Notes: generated by a model not told the origin, from the sequence alone. Positions 1-8,854 are shown, counted from the stretch's first letter. The stretch is 39,970 nt of DNA from Actinoallomurus sp. (GCA_025964625.1 JAOPYL010000229.1:1-39970); one strand, 5' to 3'. Program-made: numbers and translations.

Positions 1-46
1 GCTCGACGGCATCGGTCTCCGGCATCGTCTCCGGGCGCTTGGTCAT
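1..46 (-). CDS. 5' end of a truncated leftward gene
   Basis: The complement of 44-46 is ATG, preceded on the minus strand by a good GAGGAG ribosome binding site, and the frame stays open to the window edge. Only 15 residues are visible (MTKRPETMPETDAVE), too few to assign a family. The start is chosen for the binding site. The rest of the gene lies outside the window. Confidence 0.5.
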   Translation of the reverse strand, partial: MTKRPETMPETDAVE

Positions 47-431
47 CGCTCGGCTCCTCTCGGTCAGGGCTTTCTTGCGGCATTGCCCCCGCTGGCCTGG
101 TCAAACCACTAGACAGCAGGCCAGGCCACAGGATCGAGCCATCAGAGAGCCGGGGGTGGTGATACCGCCCGCCTCCACAGCCGCCTGATCGGCCCGGCGG
201 TACGGTCACAAGGTTCGCCCTCCGGGATACGGACCAGCTGGTGATCGATGCCGCTCCTCACGGCCGAAGCGGTGTGGCTGCCGGCGGAGCTGACCGGCTT
301 GAGCAGACCCCCTGCGCCAAGACGTTCGAGGCGCGGGGTGGTACGGCTGGGGACATACCGGAGTCTCTACTCACGGACCTGGGTAGGAGGCTTATGGCAC
401 ACGTGAATGCAGTCTCCTTTAAGGAGGACCA
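47..431. other. Gene-poor stretch, 385 nt
   Basis: This stretch separates the truncated leftward gene from the small membrane protein gene, so it should hold both promoters. An imperfect inverted repeat (TGGCCTGG at 93-100, CCAGGCCA at 121-128) sits near the left gene. An open frame crosses 241-585 but has no ribosome binding site and no recognisable product. I see no RNA gene. Confidence 0.4.
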
Positions 432-737
432 ATGGCTACTCCAATGCCTGAGGGAGCACGCCGGACAGGCATCACCGATCCCCCAGACCGCATGGGCGCC
501 GCGCGCAGGTTCACTACTGAGACAAAAGCGGCGTACAAGACAACGGAATTTTATGTTTACCTCGTTGCGGTGGCGGCCGTGTTAATCGCCTCGCAACTGA
601 TCGACACCTCTCATGGCCACAATGACTACTTTCGCGGCGATAAAGCGTGGCTCTACGTCGTGCTCTTGACCATCGGCTACCTGCTGAGCCGCGGCCTGGC
701 CAAGTGTGGAAGCCGGGAACCCTATAGCGAACGATGA
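432..737 (+). CDS. Small two-helix membrane protein, conserved in actinomycetes
   Basis: A 101-residue protein. The N-terminal third is polar and ends in a TTETKAAYKTTEFYVYL segment leading into a first membrane helix (about residues 42-57). A charged loop containing DYFRGDKAW leads to a second helix (about 72-89), and the tail is SRGLAKCGSREPY. This layout resembles short hydrophobic proteins of unknown function common in actinomycetes; that match is from memory. The start is fixed by an ideal AAGGAGG at 421-427. It converges with the DUF1360 gene on the other strand. Function unknown. Confidence 0.75.
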   Translation: MATPMPEGARRTGITDPPDRMGAARRFTTETKAAYKTTEFYVYLVAVAAVLIASQLIDTSHGHNDYFRGDKAWLYVVLLTIGYLLSRGLAKCGSREPYSER

Positions 738-758
738 GGTCTGATCTACCTTCCACAC

Positions 759-775
759 GGCGGGCCGAAGCCGCC
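759..775 (+). terminator. Weak stem-loop after the small membrane gene
   Basis: GGCGGGC-CGAA-GCCGCC forms a short hairpin (six pairs, one bulge, CGAA loop) 22 nt after the stop codon at 737. There is no U-tract, which is usual in high-GC actinomycetes. It could serve the convergent pair; support is modest. Confidence 0.3.
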
Positions 776-920
776 AGGAATGCCAATATTGATCTACATT
801 CCCTTTGACTGCGGGCCCGCTCGGAACGCTCGACTCGGCTCTGTCGAACGCGACCGATCTGAGTAGAGGGAAGACGAGTTCCCGATCACCATGGGGACGA
901 GCTGTGTTACGGAGCGCCTG

Positions 921-1430
921 TCAGCTCTCACCCTCCTGCTGGAGCCGGGCGTAGAGCAGCTGGAGCCAGTCCGCGCCTGCCACAGCGGTCATCGTCACGC
1001 CCACGAGCCGTGTCGCGCGCGGACTGAAGGTCATGCCCCCGGCATAGGCGGTCGCGACCCACTGAGCCAGGCAAAACGGGCATGAGAGCAGTTCGCCGAC
1101 CACGTGGCGGACTCCCTTGCCGCGAACCTCCTCGGTCAGCTCCGACGGCCCCGCTGTCCCCTGATAGTGGGTGAACGGCGCCCGCAACGGACTGGTCACC
1201 GGGTCCTTGGCCAGCGTCCTGGCCACCTTGTGCGTCGTAACGGTCATCAGGACGACGTCCGAGAGACTGGGATCGGCAGGCCGTCGCCCGCCAAGCTTCG
1301 CGATCAGCGCTCCGGCGCCGACGGCCAAGCCATAGAACGCCAGCGCGGCGCCGTACGAGCCCAGGGGGCGGTCCTGCCCCTGGCTGTACTCCCGTTGCTG
1401 GTCACGAGCCACATCAGTGATCGAGTTCAT
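921..1430 (-). CDS. DUF1360 family membrane protein
   Basis: A 169-residue protein. Diagnostic segments are LMTVTTHKVARTLAKDPVTS followed by SPLRAPFTHYQG, and the LLSCPFCLAQW motif; these are the conserved blocks of DUF1360, a family of unknown function found widely in actinomycetes and bacilli. There is a hydrophobic stretch near residues 25-42 and others in the C-terminal half, so it is probably an integral membrane protein. The frame could extend upstream to 1529, but ATG at 1430 has GGGAGG just upstream (complement of 1435-1441), and the extension is low-complexity arginine-rich sequence. It converges with the small membrane protein. Confidence 0.8.
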   Translation of the reverse strand: MNSITDVARDQQREYSQGQDRPLGSYGAALAFYGLAVGAGALIAKLGGRRPADPSLSDVVLMTVTTHKVARTLAKDPVTSPLRAPFTHYQGTAGPSELTEEVRGKGVRHVVGELLSCPFCLAQWVATAYAGGMTFSPRATRLVGVTMTAVAGADWLQLLYARLQQEGES

Positions 1431-1548
1431 CGACGCCTCCCATGGGAGTCTGCTGCCTTCTCCATGAAGCGCCGTCTCGCCCCGGAGCCTGCGTAACCGC
1501 AGCGTTAAGGCGATCGGCGGAGGGACCACCGTAGATCAAAGCCTTCAT
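1414..1548 (-). pseudogene. Possible remnant of a zinc alcohol dehydrogenase 5' end
   Basis: ATG at 1548 follows a clear GAGGAG site and encodes MKALIYGGP, the typical first strand of medium-chain zinc alcohol dehydrogenases. After about ten residues the similarity stops and the frame closes at 44 residues, overlapping the start of the DUF1360 gene in another frame. The good start signal with a truncated product suggests a decayed or deleted dehydrogenase gene. A small unrelated peptide gene is the alternative. Nine residues are thin evidence. Confidence 0.25.
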
Positions 1549-2002
1549 ATCGTTCTCCTCTGCCTCCGATGGGAACTGATGGCGCTCGAGCACCAGGTTT
1601 ATTCCCAGCACGCGCCGCCGTGGCGCGGGTGGTGGTACTTCTCGCGCTACCCGACTGATCGACACCAAAACGAGTGTTCGATTTACCGTCCGTAGGGGCC
1701 CTGCAGGGCGCGGTGCTTGACCAGGCCGGCCCTGCCGGCCTGGTCAACTCGAAAATTAGGACGGCGTCCCGGCCTGTGGGTTCTGCTGCGGCGTGGGGCT
1801 GGGGTTGGGAGTCTCACCGGGTGTCCACGTGTCGTGCGGCACACCGCCGCCATCGAGATACCTCATCTATCAGACATAACCCGCCCACCGGGGCATATCA
1901 CCCAAGACCGCGCCAGACAACCCTAATAATTCAGTCTCAGTAGCGGCAATCATCGGCGCGCATTTCCAATCATCCAGTAACTTGCACCCGTATTGTTCTT
2001 AC
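1549..2002. other. Intergenic region between the ADH relic and the RDD gene
   Basis: A 454-nt stretch with no convincing gene. It contains the long perfect hairpin at 1717-1747 and, further right, an AT-richer patch around 1920-1935 (CTAATAATTC) that could be part of the promoter for the RDD gene. Several short frames cross it but lack ribosome binding sites and plausible products. Confidence 0.4.
1717..1747. repeat. Perfect 14-bp inverted repeat with 3-nt loop
   Basis: Arms TTGACCAGGCCGGC (1717-1730) and GCCGGCCTGGTCAA (1734-1747) are perfectly complementary around CCT. Such a stem is stable on either strand. It lies about 170 nt from the dehydrogenase-like relic and 255 nt before the RDD gene, so it is not obviously the terminator of either. 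It may be a bidirectional terminator, a protein-binding palindrome or a trace of a lost element. A related string, GGCCTGGTCAA, recurs at 94-104. Confidence 0.6.
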
Positions 2003-2650
2003 ATGACGCAATCGCCTGAGCACTCGGACGAGCAGGAGCCCTCCCCCTGGACCGCTCCGGAACCTCCGCATGGACAACCGCCCGCGCATGCGGGCGATTT
2101 TTCCGCTCCGCCTCCACCCTCACAGCAGCCGTACGCCGCTGCTCCGCCGATAACCGAACCGTACGGCGGGTACGGCTCCACCGGGGCCTCGGCCCAGTAC
2201 GCCGGTCGCTGGCGGCGACTGTTCGCCGCCATCCTCGACGGCATCATCCTCAGCGCCATCAGCGCGGTGGTGTCAGCGCCGTTCTTCGGCTTCGTGATGT
2301 ACGACTCCGGCTCCAAGCATCTGGGGGCGCGGCTCGGCGCCGACCTCGTCACCGCGGTGATCGGCCTGGTCTACTTCGCGGTCCAGCACGGAAAGTGGGG
2401 GCAGACGATCGGCAAACGCGCCCTGGGCATCCGGGTCGTGCGTGCCGAGGACGGCGGCGCCATCGGCTATGGCACGGCCGCCTGGCGGGTTGTCTTCACC
2501 TATCTCATCAGCCTTATCACCTGCGGGATCGGCGGAATCATCGACGTCGCGTGGATCCTCGGGGACCAACGCAGGCAGGCCCTGCACGACAAAGTCGCCA
2601 AGACCATCGTCGTAGGGGCCGACGCACCGAATCCGTACGAGGGCCGCTGA
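2003..2650 (+). CDS. RDD family membrane protein
   Basis: A 215-residue protein with a proline-rich, acidic cytoplasmic N-terminus (about residues 1-70) followed by an RDD domain. AGRWRRLFAAILDGIIL opens the first helix with the conserved Arg and Asp, a second helix lies near 116-134, and a third sits around VFTYLISLITCGIGGIIDV with the ILGDQRRQALHDKVAKT tail typical of the family. RDD proteins are integral membrane proteins; some affect Na+/H+ exchange, most are uncharacterised. ATG at 2003 was chosen over the in-frame TTG at 1982; neither has a clear ribosome binding site, so the mRNA may be leaderless. A terminator-like hairpin follows. Confidence 0.85.
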   Translation: MTQSPEHSDEQEPSPWTAPEPPHGQPPAHAGDFSAPPPPSQQPYAAAPPITEPYGGYGSTGASAQYAGRWRRLFAAILDGIILSAISAVVSAPFFGFVMYDSGSKHLGARLGADLVTAVIGLVYFAVQHGKWGQTIGKRALGIRVVRAEDGGAIGYGTAAWRVVFTYLISLITCGIGGIIDVAWILGDQRRQALHDKVAKTIVVGADAPNPYEGR

Positions 2651-2658
2651 CCTCGATC

Positions 2659-2699
2659 GGGGCCCGGCGGGCAGCCTTATCGGCTGCGCGCCGGGGCCC
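2659..2699 (+). terminator. Hairpin after the RDD gene
   Basis: An inner stem GCAGCC-TTATC-GGCTGC (2671-2687) is extended by GC-rich outer arms GGGGCCCGGCG and CGCCGGGGCCC with one bulge. It starts 8 nt after the stop codon and precedes the helicase promoter region, so it probably ends the RDD transcript. No U-tract is present. Confidence 0.55.
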
Positions 2700-2942
2700 A
2701 CGCCGGGGCCCCGGGGCTCCGGCCCGCCTGCCCCTGGTCATCCTCACTCGCCCGAGCTCCATCCGGCGGAATTGACATGGGACGCCCTGAAGGCCGCAGG
2801 CCGGGCACGGTACGTGCGACGTGGCGGTGACGGTGTGATCTCGTCAACCGGCGGGGATGGGTTCTGTACGGGCCAGTACCGGGGACATGACTCAATCGCC
2901 CGGCAGGATCGCCCAGTGATCGCGGAGAGCGCTGCCAGGTTC

Positions 2943-4529
2943 ATGACACAGGACGTCCGGCGGATCGCCGAGGACGTGTTCGGGTTCACCGAGCTGAGGC
3001 CGGGGCAGCGGGAGGCTGTCGCGGCGCTGACGGCGGGCCGCGACTGTCTCGTGGTCATGCCGAGCGGCGCGGGCAAGTCGGCGATCTACCAGATCGCGGC
3101 GATGGCGCTCGGCGGCCCGGCGGTCGTGGTGTCTCCCCTGCTGTCTCTGCAGGGTGACCAGGCGCGCGCTCTGGGCGCGCTCGGTCTCACCGCTGTCAGC
3201 GTGAACGCCACGGCCGGTGAGAAGCGTCGCGCCCAGGCGTATGAGCTGCTCCGCCACGGCGACGTGGGATTCGTGTTCCTGGCGCCCGAGCAGCTGGCGC
3301 GCGAGGACGTATGTACGGTGCTCGCCGAGGCACCGCCGGCGCTACTCGCGGTCGATGAGGCCCACTGCGTCTCCGCCTGGGGACACGACTTCCGTCCTGA
3401 CTACCTGCGAATCGGCGCCATCATCGACACGCTGCGGAAGCGACCGGTGGTGGCGGCGCTCACGGCCACCGCCGCGCCGCCGGTCCGCGAGGAGATCGTC
3501 TGCCGATTGCGGCTCCACCACCCCGAGCGGATGATCCGCGGCTTCGACCGGCCGGAGATCCACTTGTCTGTGCGGGCGGTCCATCACTCCGCGGACAAGG
3601 AGGCCGTCGTCCTGGACACGGTCCGGAAGGCGGCCGGATCCGGCATCGTCTATGCGGCGACCCGCAAGGAGACCGAGACATACGCACAACGGCTCGGCGT
3701 CCGCCCCTACCATGCCGGGCTCCGCAAGGCCGACCGCCAGGAGACCCAGCGAGCGTTCATGCGCGGGGAGACGATCGCGGCCACCAGCGCCTTCGGGATG
3801 GGCATCGACCGGCCCGGCGTGCGGTTCGTCGTGCACGCCTCCGTGCCGGGCTCGCTCGACGAGTACTACCAGGAGATCGGCCGCGCCGGGCGGGACGGGC
3901 AGCGGGCCGACGCCGTCTGCTTCTACCGGCCGGAGGATCTGGGTCTGCGCCGCTTCTTCGTCGGCGGCCTGCCGGATGAGGACCGGCTCGCCGAGGTGGC
4001 GGCCGCGGTGACCGGGCCGGTCTCCCGGCGTGAGCTGGCAGCCCGGGTGGGCATCTCCGAACGACCACTGACCGCGCTGCTGAACCTGCTCGAGTCGGCG
4101 GGGGCGGTACGGCTGCGCCGCCGCGTCGAGCCGGTCGCCGACGCGCCGCCACCGGATGAGGCTGCCGCCATCGCGCGCGAGCTCGCCGCCCAGCATCGCT
4201 CGGTAGAGCGGTCCCGGGTCGAGATGATGCGCCGGTACGCCGAGCTGGCCGACTGCCGCCGCCGGTTCCTGCTGCAGTACTTCGGCCAGGCGGTCGGCGA
4301 GCCGTGCGGCCGATGCGACAACTGCGACGCCGGCCGGTCCAGCCCCGCCACTCCGGGCGGGTCGACGTTCGCACCCGGGATGCGCGTGGAACATCGGCGG
4401 TGGGGGCGCGGTGTGGTGCTCGCCGACGAAGGCGAGCGTCTCACCGTGCTCTTCGACGAGGTCGGATACAAGGAACTGCTCACCGAGACCGTCGTCACCG
4501 AGCGGCTGCTGACCCCGGCCGAGGACTGA
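2943..4529 (+). CDS. RecQ-family ATP-dependent DNA helicase
   Basis: A 528-residue SF2 3'-5' DNA helicase. Motif 0 (LRPGQREAV, residues 18-26), Walker A (PSGAGKS, 40-46), DEAH box (138-141), motif III (LTATA, 173-177) and motifs V-VI (SAFGMGIDRPGVRFVVH then YYQEIGRAGRDGQ, 282-320) are all present. A RecQ zinc site follows with Cys438, Cys455, Cys458 and Cys461. In place of an HRDC domain, the last 50 residues (RVEHRRWGRGVVLADEGERL onward) resemble the Tudor-like C-terminus of PcrA/UvrD helicases. It probably acts in repair or restart of replication. GTG at 2916 is an alternative start; the frame is open to 2772 but that extension does not match the family. Confidence 0.9.
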   Translation: MTQDVRRIAEDVFGFTELRPGQREAVAALTAGRDCLVVMPSGAGKSAIYQIAAMALGGPAVVVSPLLSLQGDQARALGALGLTAVSVNATAGEKRRAQAYELLRHGDVGFVFLAPEQLAREDVCTVLAEAPPALLAVDEAHCVSAWGHDFRPDYLRIGAIIDTLRKRPVVAALTATAAPPVREEIVCRLRLHHPERMIRGFDRPEIHLSVRAVHHSADKEAVVLDTVRKAAGSGIVYAATRKETETYAQRLGVRPYHAGLRKADRQETQRAFMRGETIAATSAFGMGIDRPGVRFVVHASVPGSLDEYYQEIGRAGRDGQRADAVCFYRPEDLGLRRFFVGGLPDEDRLAEVAAAVTGPVSRRELAARVGISERPLTALLNLLESAGAVRLRRRVEPVADAPPPDEAAAIARELAAQHRSVERSRVEMMRRYAELADCRRRFLLQYFGQAVGEPCGRCDNCDAGRSSPATPGGSTFAPGMRVEHRRWGRGVVLADEGERLTVLFDEVGYKELLTETVVTERLLTPAED

Positions 4530-4667
4530 CTCCGGACGCGGCGGGCGTGAAGGGACGGGACCGGTCGAGAGGGGCCAGCGGCAGACCGCCCGCTCGGATT
4601 CCAGACAGGACGATGCGACGGCTCGGGATGAGCGGGATCTTGATTGCGCCGTCGGTCTTCTTGGGGA

Positions 4668-7277
4668 TCAGATCAGTTGCCAGAGGTGGTCGGGCGTGCC
4701 GTTGTTGGTCCACTGGGTGATCTGTGCCCCATTGGCGAGGGACTGCTGGTCCACCGCGACGACCTTGCCGCTGCGCACGTTGACTATCTTGCTCCAGCCG
4801 CCGCCGGCGTCCATCAGCCGCCACAGGTGGTCCGGGGTCCCGTTGTCCTGGTACTGCTGGACGTGCGCGCCGTCGTCCAGGCTCTGGTCATGCACCGCGA
4901 GCACCTTGCCGCTGTTGCGGTTGACGATCCGTACGGTGCCGTCGCCGTTGTCGATCACCGCCCACAGGTGGTCGGGCGTGCCGTTGTCCTCCCACTGGGT
5001 GACGTCGCTGGTGTCGGCCAGTGACATGTTGCTGACCGCCAGCAGCTTGCCGGAGTGCTGGTTCCGGATGCGCCGCCACGCGGTCGTGCTCGCCGTCGGC
5101 CGCACCACCAGGGCCAGCGCGCCGCCGACCACCGGGCGGTCGGCGAAGCCCTTCTGGGTGGCGTCGGCGACCACGTACCAGTCGGAGAACGGCACCCGCT
5201 GCGGGGTGTTCTGGGCGAAGCCGTACACGCCCTCCACGAGAGTGCCCCTGATGCCGGGCTGGTCGGCCAGCCAGGCGGCGGTCCACAGCTCCCAGTCGGC
5301 CTTGGTGTAGTTGTTGCGCGGGTCCAGGATCACGCCGTAACCGCCGGCGTGGGACTGGTACCAGGCGGCCTCCTGGGCGATCACCCCGGTGGGCACCAGG
5401 TCCAGGCCCAGCACGCGGTCGGCGAAGCCGTTGTACTTCAGGCTCCACGTGCCGCCCTGATCGTAGGCGATCTTGAGGTGCTGCCCGGACGAGTCCTGCG
5501 CCAGGGTCACCCACTGGCTCGCGTAGCTGCGCGAGATCGACCGGTAGCGAGTGGTGTCGGAGGCATTGCCGGCGGCGTTCGCCAGCACACCCATCGCGCC
5601 GACGGCCACGATCCCCTTCAGCGCGAGGTTGGCGCTGTGAGCGATGAACCCGGTGAAGTCGTCGGTCTGGTTCTGGTTACCCGGGTCGAGCGTATTGGCC
5701 ACGAGGTACTCGGCCCACTGGCGCAGGATCGGGTAGTGCGCGGTCAGGAACGCACCGGCTTCGGCCGGCGCGAGCCGCTGGACGAGGGCCGCCGCCATGA
5801 TCAGCATGTTGGCGGACTCCTCGACCGGCATGTCCTCCTCGTTGCCGTCGTTGTGCCCGGTGGCGTTCGGGTAGCTGGAGCCCAGATCGTGCTCGGCGAA
5901 CTGCTTGGGCCAGCCGCCGTGCTCGGCGTAGTCCAGCGCCGGCTCCAGGAGCAGCCGCAGATAGGTGGGCGAGAGGTAGAGGTAGGCCGGGAACGCCGGG
6001 TACGTCACATCGATCGTGGACACGTTGCCGTCAGAGGAGATCTCCTTGAGGAACGCCCACGGCGAGCCGCCCCGATCCACCAGTTCGGTGCCGCCGACGG
6101 CCTGGCGCAAGGCCAGTGCGCACACCGCCGCGTAGTGCTCGCCGGTGGTGCCACCCCCGGCGGCGGCCACCGCGTCGTCGTGCAGCCGCTGCTCCAGCGC
6201 GATCGCCGAGGAGAGCGCGGCGTCGTGGTCGGCGGCGAACCAGTCCACCATGTCGGTCCACGAGCCCCAGTAGTGCGTCCACCACGGGTTGAGCCGGGTG
6301 CCCAGGTAGCTCAGCGCCGGGGTGCGTACGTGCCCGATCGACACCGTGAACGGGGCCGACGCGGTAGCGCTGACGCTGCCCAGGTTCTGGCACAGGCCCA
6401 GCACCGGCCAGCGGTCGTTGATGGCGCGGGGCTGGCCGCCGTCGGAGGTGCCGGCCAGCGCGCCCTGGCCGGCGGCCGCCGCCCGGACCACGGTGTCCTG
6501 GCCGATCTGCCAGCTCAGCCCACTCGTCGTGGCCGCGCCCAGCACCAGGGAACCCCAGGACGCCTGGTCGCCGTGCTCCTGGAGCACGCCCGGACTGGCC
6601 GGCGCGCAGCTGAGCACTGTGGAGTGGGCGGTGCGCTGCTGCGCCCAGGTGATCGGGGTGGTGACGTCGCCGTGCACCCACTCGCCGGAGGCGTCCACGT
6701 ACAGGCTGACAGCGTGCGTCCGGCCGTCGTTGGCGGCGGCCTGCACGGTGACATAGCTGAACGGCACGCTTTGGCGCTGCAGGTTGCCCGGCTCGACCGG
6801 GGAGAAGAACGTGACGGTAAGAGTGATACCGCCCCCGGTGAGCGTGTAGATCGACCGAGCGGCGGTGACCTGCACGGACGTCTGGGTCATCGTCTGCAGC
6901 GCCGGGCCGGCGGGCAGCGACGGCGCTCCGGCGAACACGTACGGGGTGCCGTCGATGCGCGCGATCCCGCACAGGGCGGTGACGTGACCGTTCCAGAAGG
7001 TCGGCCAGGTCCCGGGCAGGGTGTCTCCGGCCAGCCAGGTGGTCAGGTACGGGGAGCGGACCGCCAGCGGCGTGGCGGGCGGGCGCAACGGGCTGAAGGT
7101 GCCGGCGGGCACCGCGTGCCGGCCGGCCGGCACGGACCGGTGCGGTGCCGCGTCGGCGGTCGCGGCCGGCAGCCAGGCGGTACCGGCGACGACGGCCGTG
7201 AAACCGCTCCAGCGGAGCAGGTCGCGCCGCGACGGGGGTGTACGGGGGGCGGAGGTGTGGTCGTCGAAGGAGGGCAT
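4668..7277 (-). CDS. Tat-exported glutaminase A-like protein with ricin-type lectin domain
   Basis: An 869-residue secreted protein. The N-terminus has a twin-arginine motif (RRDLLRW, residues 17-23), a hydrophobic core and an Ala-rich cleavage region near residue 45. The body matches the fungal/bacterial glutaminase A family (DUF5127 then DUF4965), with conserved segments such as GGSPWAFLKEISSDGN, TYPAFPAYLYLSP and GHNDGNEEDMPVEESANML. The last 130 residues are a beta-trefoil with three QW-type repeats, each ending in NGTPDHLW. The enzyme class deamidates glutamine or peptides outside the cell, or may act on sugars; the lectin would anchor it to polysaccharide. AGGAAGGA precedes the ATG. A strong hairpin separates it from the GH16 gene upstream. 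Confidence 0.88.
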   Translation of the reverse strand: MPSFDDHTSAPRTPPSRRDLLRWSGFTAVVAGTAWLPAATADAAPHRSVPAGRHAVPAGTFSPLRPPATPLAVRSPYLTTWLAGDTLPGTWPTFWNGHVTALCGIARIDGTPYVFAGAPSLPAGPALQTMTQTSVQVTAARSIYTLTGGGITLTVTFFSPVEPGNLQRQSVPFSYVTVQAAANDGRTHAVSLYVDASGEWVHGDVTTPITWAQQRTAHSTVLSCAPASPGVLQEHGDQASWGSLVLGAATTSGLSWQIGQDTVVRAAAAGQGALAGTSDGGQPRAINDRWPVLGLCQNLGSVSATASAPFTVSIGHVRTPALSYLGTRLNPWWTHYWGSWTDMVDWFAADHDAALSSAIALEQRLHDDAVAAAGGGTTGEHYAAVCALALRQAVGGTELVDRGGSPWAFLKEISSDGNVSTIDVTYPAFPAYLYLSPTYLRLLLEPALDYAEHGGWPKQFAEHDLGSSYPNATGHNDGNEEDMPVEESANMLIMAAALVQRLAPAEAGAFLTAHYPILRQWAEYLVANTLDPGNQNQTDDFTGFIAHSANLALKGIVAVGAMGVLANAAGNASDTTRYRSISRSYASQWVTLAQDSSGQHLKIAYDQGGTWSLKYNGFADRVLGLDLVPTGVIAQEAAWYQSHAGGYGVILDPRNNYTKADWELWTAAWLADQPGIRGTLVEGVYGFAQNTPQRVPFSDWYVVADATQKGFADRPVVGGALALVVRPTASTTAWRRIRNQHSGKLLAVSNMSLADTSDVTQWEDNGTPDHLWAVIDNGDGTVRIVNRNSGKVLAVHDQSLDDGAHVQQYQDNGTPDHLWRLMDAGGGWSKIVNVRSGKVVAVDQQSLANGAQITQWTNNGTPDHLWQLI

Positions 7278-7419
7278 CGGCGGGTCCTTCCTGGCGGGGC
7301 CGAGCGCATCTTACGGATCTCGGTGGTGACCGGGCGTACTCGCTGGAGCGACGAGCGGTCCGGTCAGGCTGTTCTTACATCGTTGAACAACGATTGCAGT
7401 GCCCGACCTCGACGGCAGA

Positions 7420-7456
7420 CCCGTGAGCCGGGACGGCTTTCGCCCCGGCTCACGGG
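7420..7456 (-). terminator. Strong terminator after the GH16 gene
   Basis: Perfect 13-bp arms CCCGTGAGCCGGG (7420-7432) and CCCGGCTCACGGG (7444-7456) enclose an 11-nt loop. It begins 9 nt after the GH16 stop codon on the minus strand. No U-tract follows, but position and strength fit an intrinsic terminator that insulates the downstream glutaminase-like gene. Confidence 0.75.
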
Positions 7457-7465
7457 ATCCCGCTC

Positions 7466-8854
7466 TCAGGATCCGAAGACCTGGAACTCCCACAGCGAAT
7501 AGCCGTACGGAGTCGCCCGCTGGGTTCCGTACATCCGTACGTACCGTCCGGAGCCGGAGACGCTGAGGTCCTGCACCCCGCCGGTTCCACTGGTCGTCGA
7601 GTAGATGGTCGTCCAGTTGGAGCCGTTGGCGGACGTCTGGATCTGGAACGCCTTACCGTAGGCGGCCTCCCAGTTCAGCAACACGTGGCTGATCTGGTGC
7701 ACCGCCCCCAGGTCGACCTGGAGCCACTGCGGGTCACTGAAGGCGCTGGACCACCGTGTCCCGGTGTTGCCATCCGTGGCGTTCGCGGCGGCCGTGCCGG
7801 GCGCCTCGGTCGAGGACGCGGTCGTCGCCTTGCCCTGGGACAGGTTCGTCCCCGTACCGCCACCGCCACCACCCGGCGGCTTGTTGTACACGGCGACGTA
7901 GTCGACGTTGAGCTGTCCACCGGAGACGGTCGCGGAGTTGGGTCCGCCGCCGAACGCGTCGGGGAATCCACCGCCCATCGCAAGGTCGAAGATGATGAAG
8001 AAGGGGTGATCGACGGCATTCGCCCACGTGGTGGCGTCCACTCGGTTCGAGGCGAGCGTGAAGTAGTTGCTGCCGTCGAGATACCAGCGGATCTGCTCGG
8101 GCGAAACCGACCGGTCGATCTGCACCGCGTAGGTGTGGTAGCCGGTCTGGCAGCCCCCGCACGCCCGCTCACCGCTGCCGATGCCGGTGGACTCGTTGCA
8201 GGGCCCACCCGGGTTGGTACCGCAGTGCAGGGTCCCGAACACCGAGCTCCGGCCGTTGATGTCCTCCAGGATGTCGACCTCGCCTGAGGTCGGCCACGGG
8301 GTGCCGCTGCGCAGCGTCGAGCCGAGCATCCAGAAGGCCGGCCAGTATCCGGCGCCGTTGCCGGTGTTGACGTTGGGCTGCTGGATCGACGCCTGCATCT
8401 CCACCACGCCGCCCGCAGGTGCTCCGAAGGTGGCGGCCTGCGTCTCGACCCGGCCGGAGGTCCAGCCCCCGCGCGGGTCCGAGCCCGAATGGAGCGCCTT
8501 GAGAACGAGATGCCCGGCACCGTCCTGGAAGACGTTGGACGTGCTGTTGGTCATCGTCTCGATCTCACCGGTGCCGAAGCTGCTGCCGGGCCCGGTGTCG
8601 TACTTCCAGGTTCCGGTGTTCAAGCCGGTGCCGCTCGCACCGGTGAAGTCATCGCTCCAGGTGAGGTTGAAACCGGCGGGCGGCGCCGGCACGGTTGCGG
8701 GCTTGGCGGTGCCCGCCGAGGCGACCGTGGCCGTGGTCGCCGGCGCGATCACGCCGACGGCGAGTACGAGCGCACCGGCTCCCACCCTGAGCCGGCGCGC
8801 CCATGAGGCGTGGTGCGCGTCGCAAAGACGCCTATCTTGTCGCTTGTGGAACAC
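7466..8854 (-). CDS. Secreted GH16 beta-glucanase with F5/8 type C domain
   Basis: A 462-residue protein. The signal peptide has a basic start and an alanine-valine core ending near residue 48. The GH16 catalytic domain (about 58-320) carries the EVDILED signature, with Glu192 as probable nucleophile, Asp194, and Glu197 as acid/base; YWPAFWMLG upstream is typical of laminarinase-like members. A glycine linker (PPGGGGGGTGT) leads to a C-terminal discoidin/F5-8C domain (about 331-462), commonly a carbohydrate-binding module. The likely substrate is a beta-1,3- or mixed-linked glucan such as fungal cell wall or laminarin. GTG at 8854 is preferred because AAAGGAG lies 6 nt upstream; the frame opens to 8896. 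Palindromic operators upstream place it under the adjacent LacI-type regulator. Confidence 0.88.
   Translation of the reverse strand: MFHKRQDRRLCDAHHASWARRLRVGAGALVLAVGVIAPATTATVASAGTAKPATVPAPPAGFNLTWSDDFTGASGTGLNTGTWKYDTGPGSSFGTGEIETMTNSTSNVFQDGAGHLVLKALHSGSDPRGGWTSGRVETQAATFGAPAGGVVEMQASIQQPNVNTGNGAGYWPAFWMLGSTLRSGTPWPTSGEVDILEDINGRSSVFGTLHCGTNPGGPCNESTGIGSGERACGGCQTGYHTYAVQIDRSVSPEQIRWYLDGSNYFTLASNRVDATTWANAVDHPFFIIFDLAMGGGFPDAFGGGPNSATVSGGQLNVDYVAVYNKPPGGGGGGTGTNLSQGKATTASSTEAPGTAAANATDGNTGTRWSSAFSDPQWLQVDLGAVHQISHVLLNWEAAYGKAFQIQTSANGSNWTTIYSTTSGTGGVQDLSVSGSGRYVRMYGTQRATPYGYSLWEFQVFGS

Noticed and set aside
743-803. Direct repeat TGATCTAC(C/A)TTCC at about 741-753 and 790-802
   Set aside because: Two copies only, no clear relation to a promoter or a mobile element.
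2003-2900. Similar ATGACNCAATCGCC strings at 2003 and 2887
   Set aside because: The second would start only a 10-codon frame ahead of the helicase. The likeness is short and probably accidental.
5055-7502. 815-codon open frame on the plus strand
   Set aside because: It lies antisense to the glutaminase-like and GH16 genes, is rich in Gly, Arg and Val, and has no domain. It is a by-product of high GC content.
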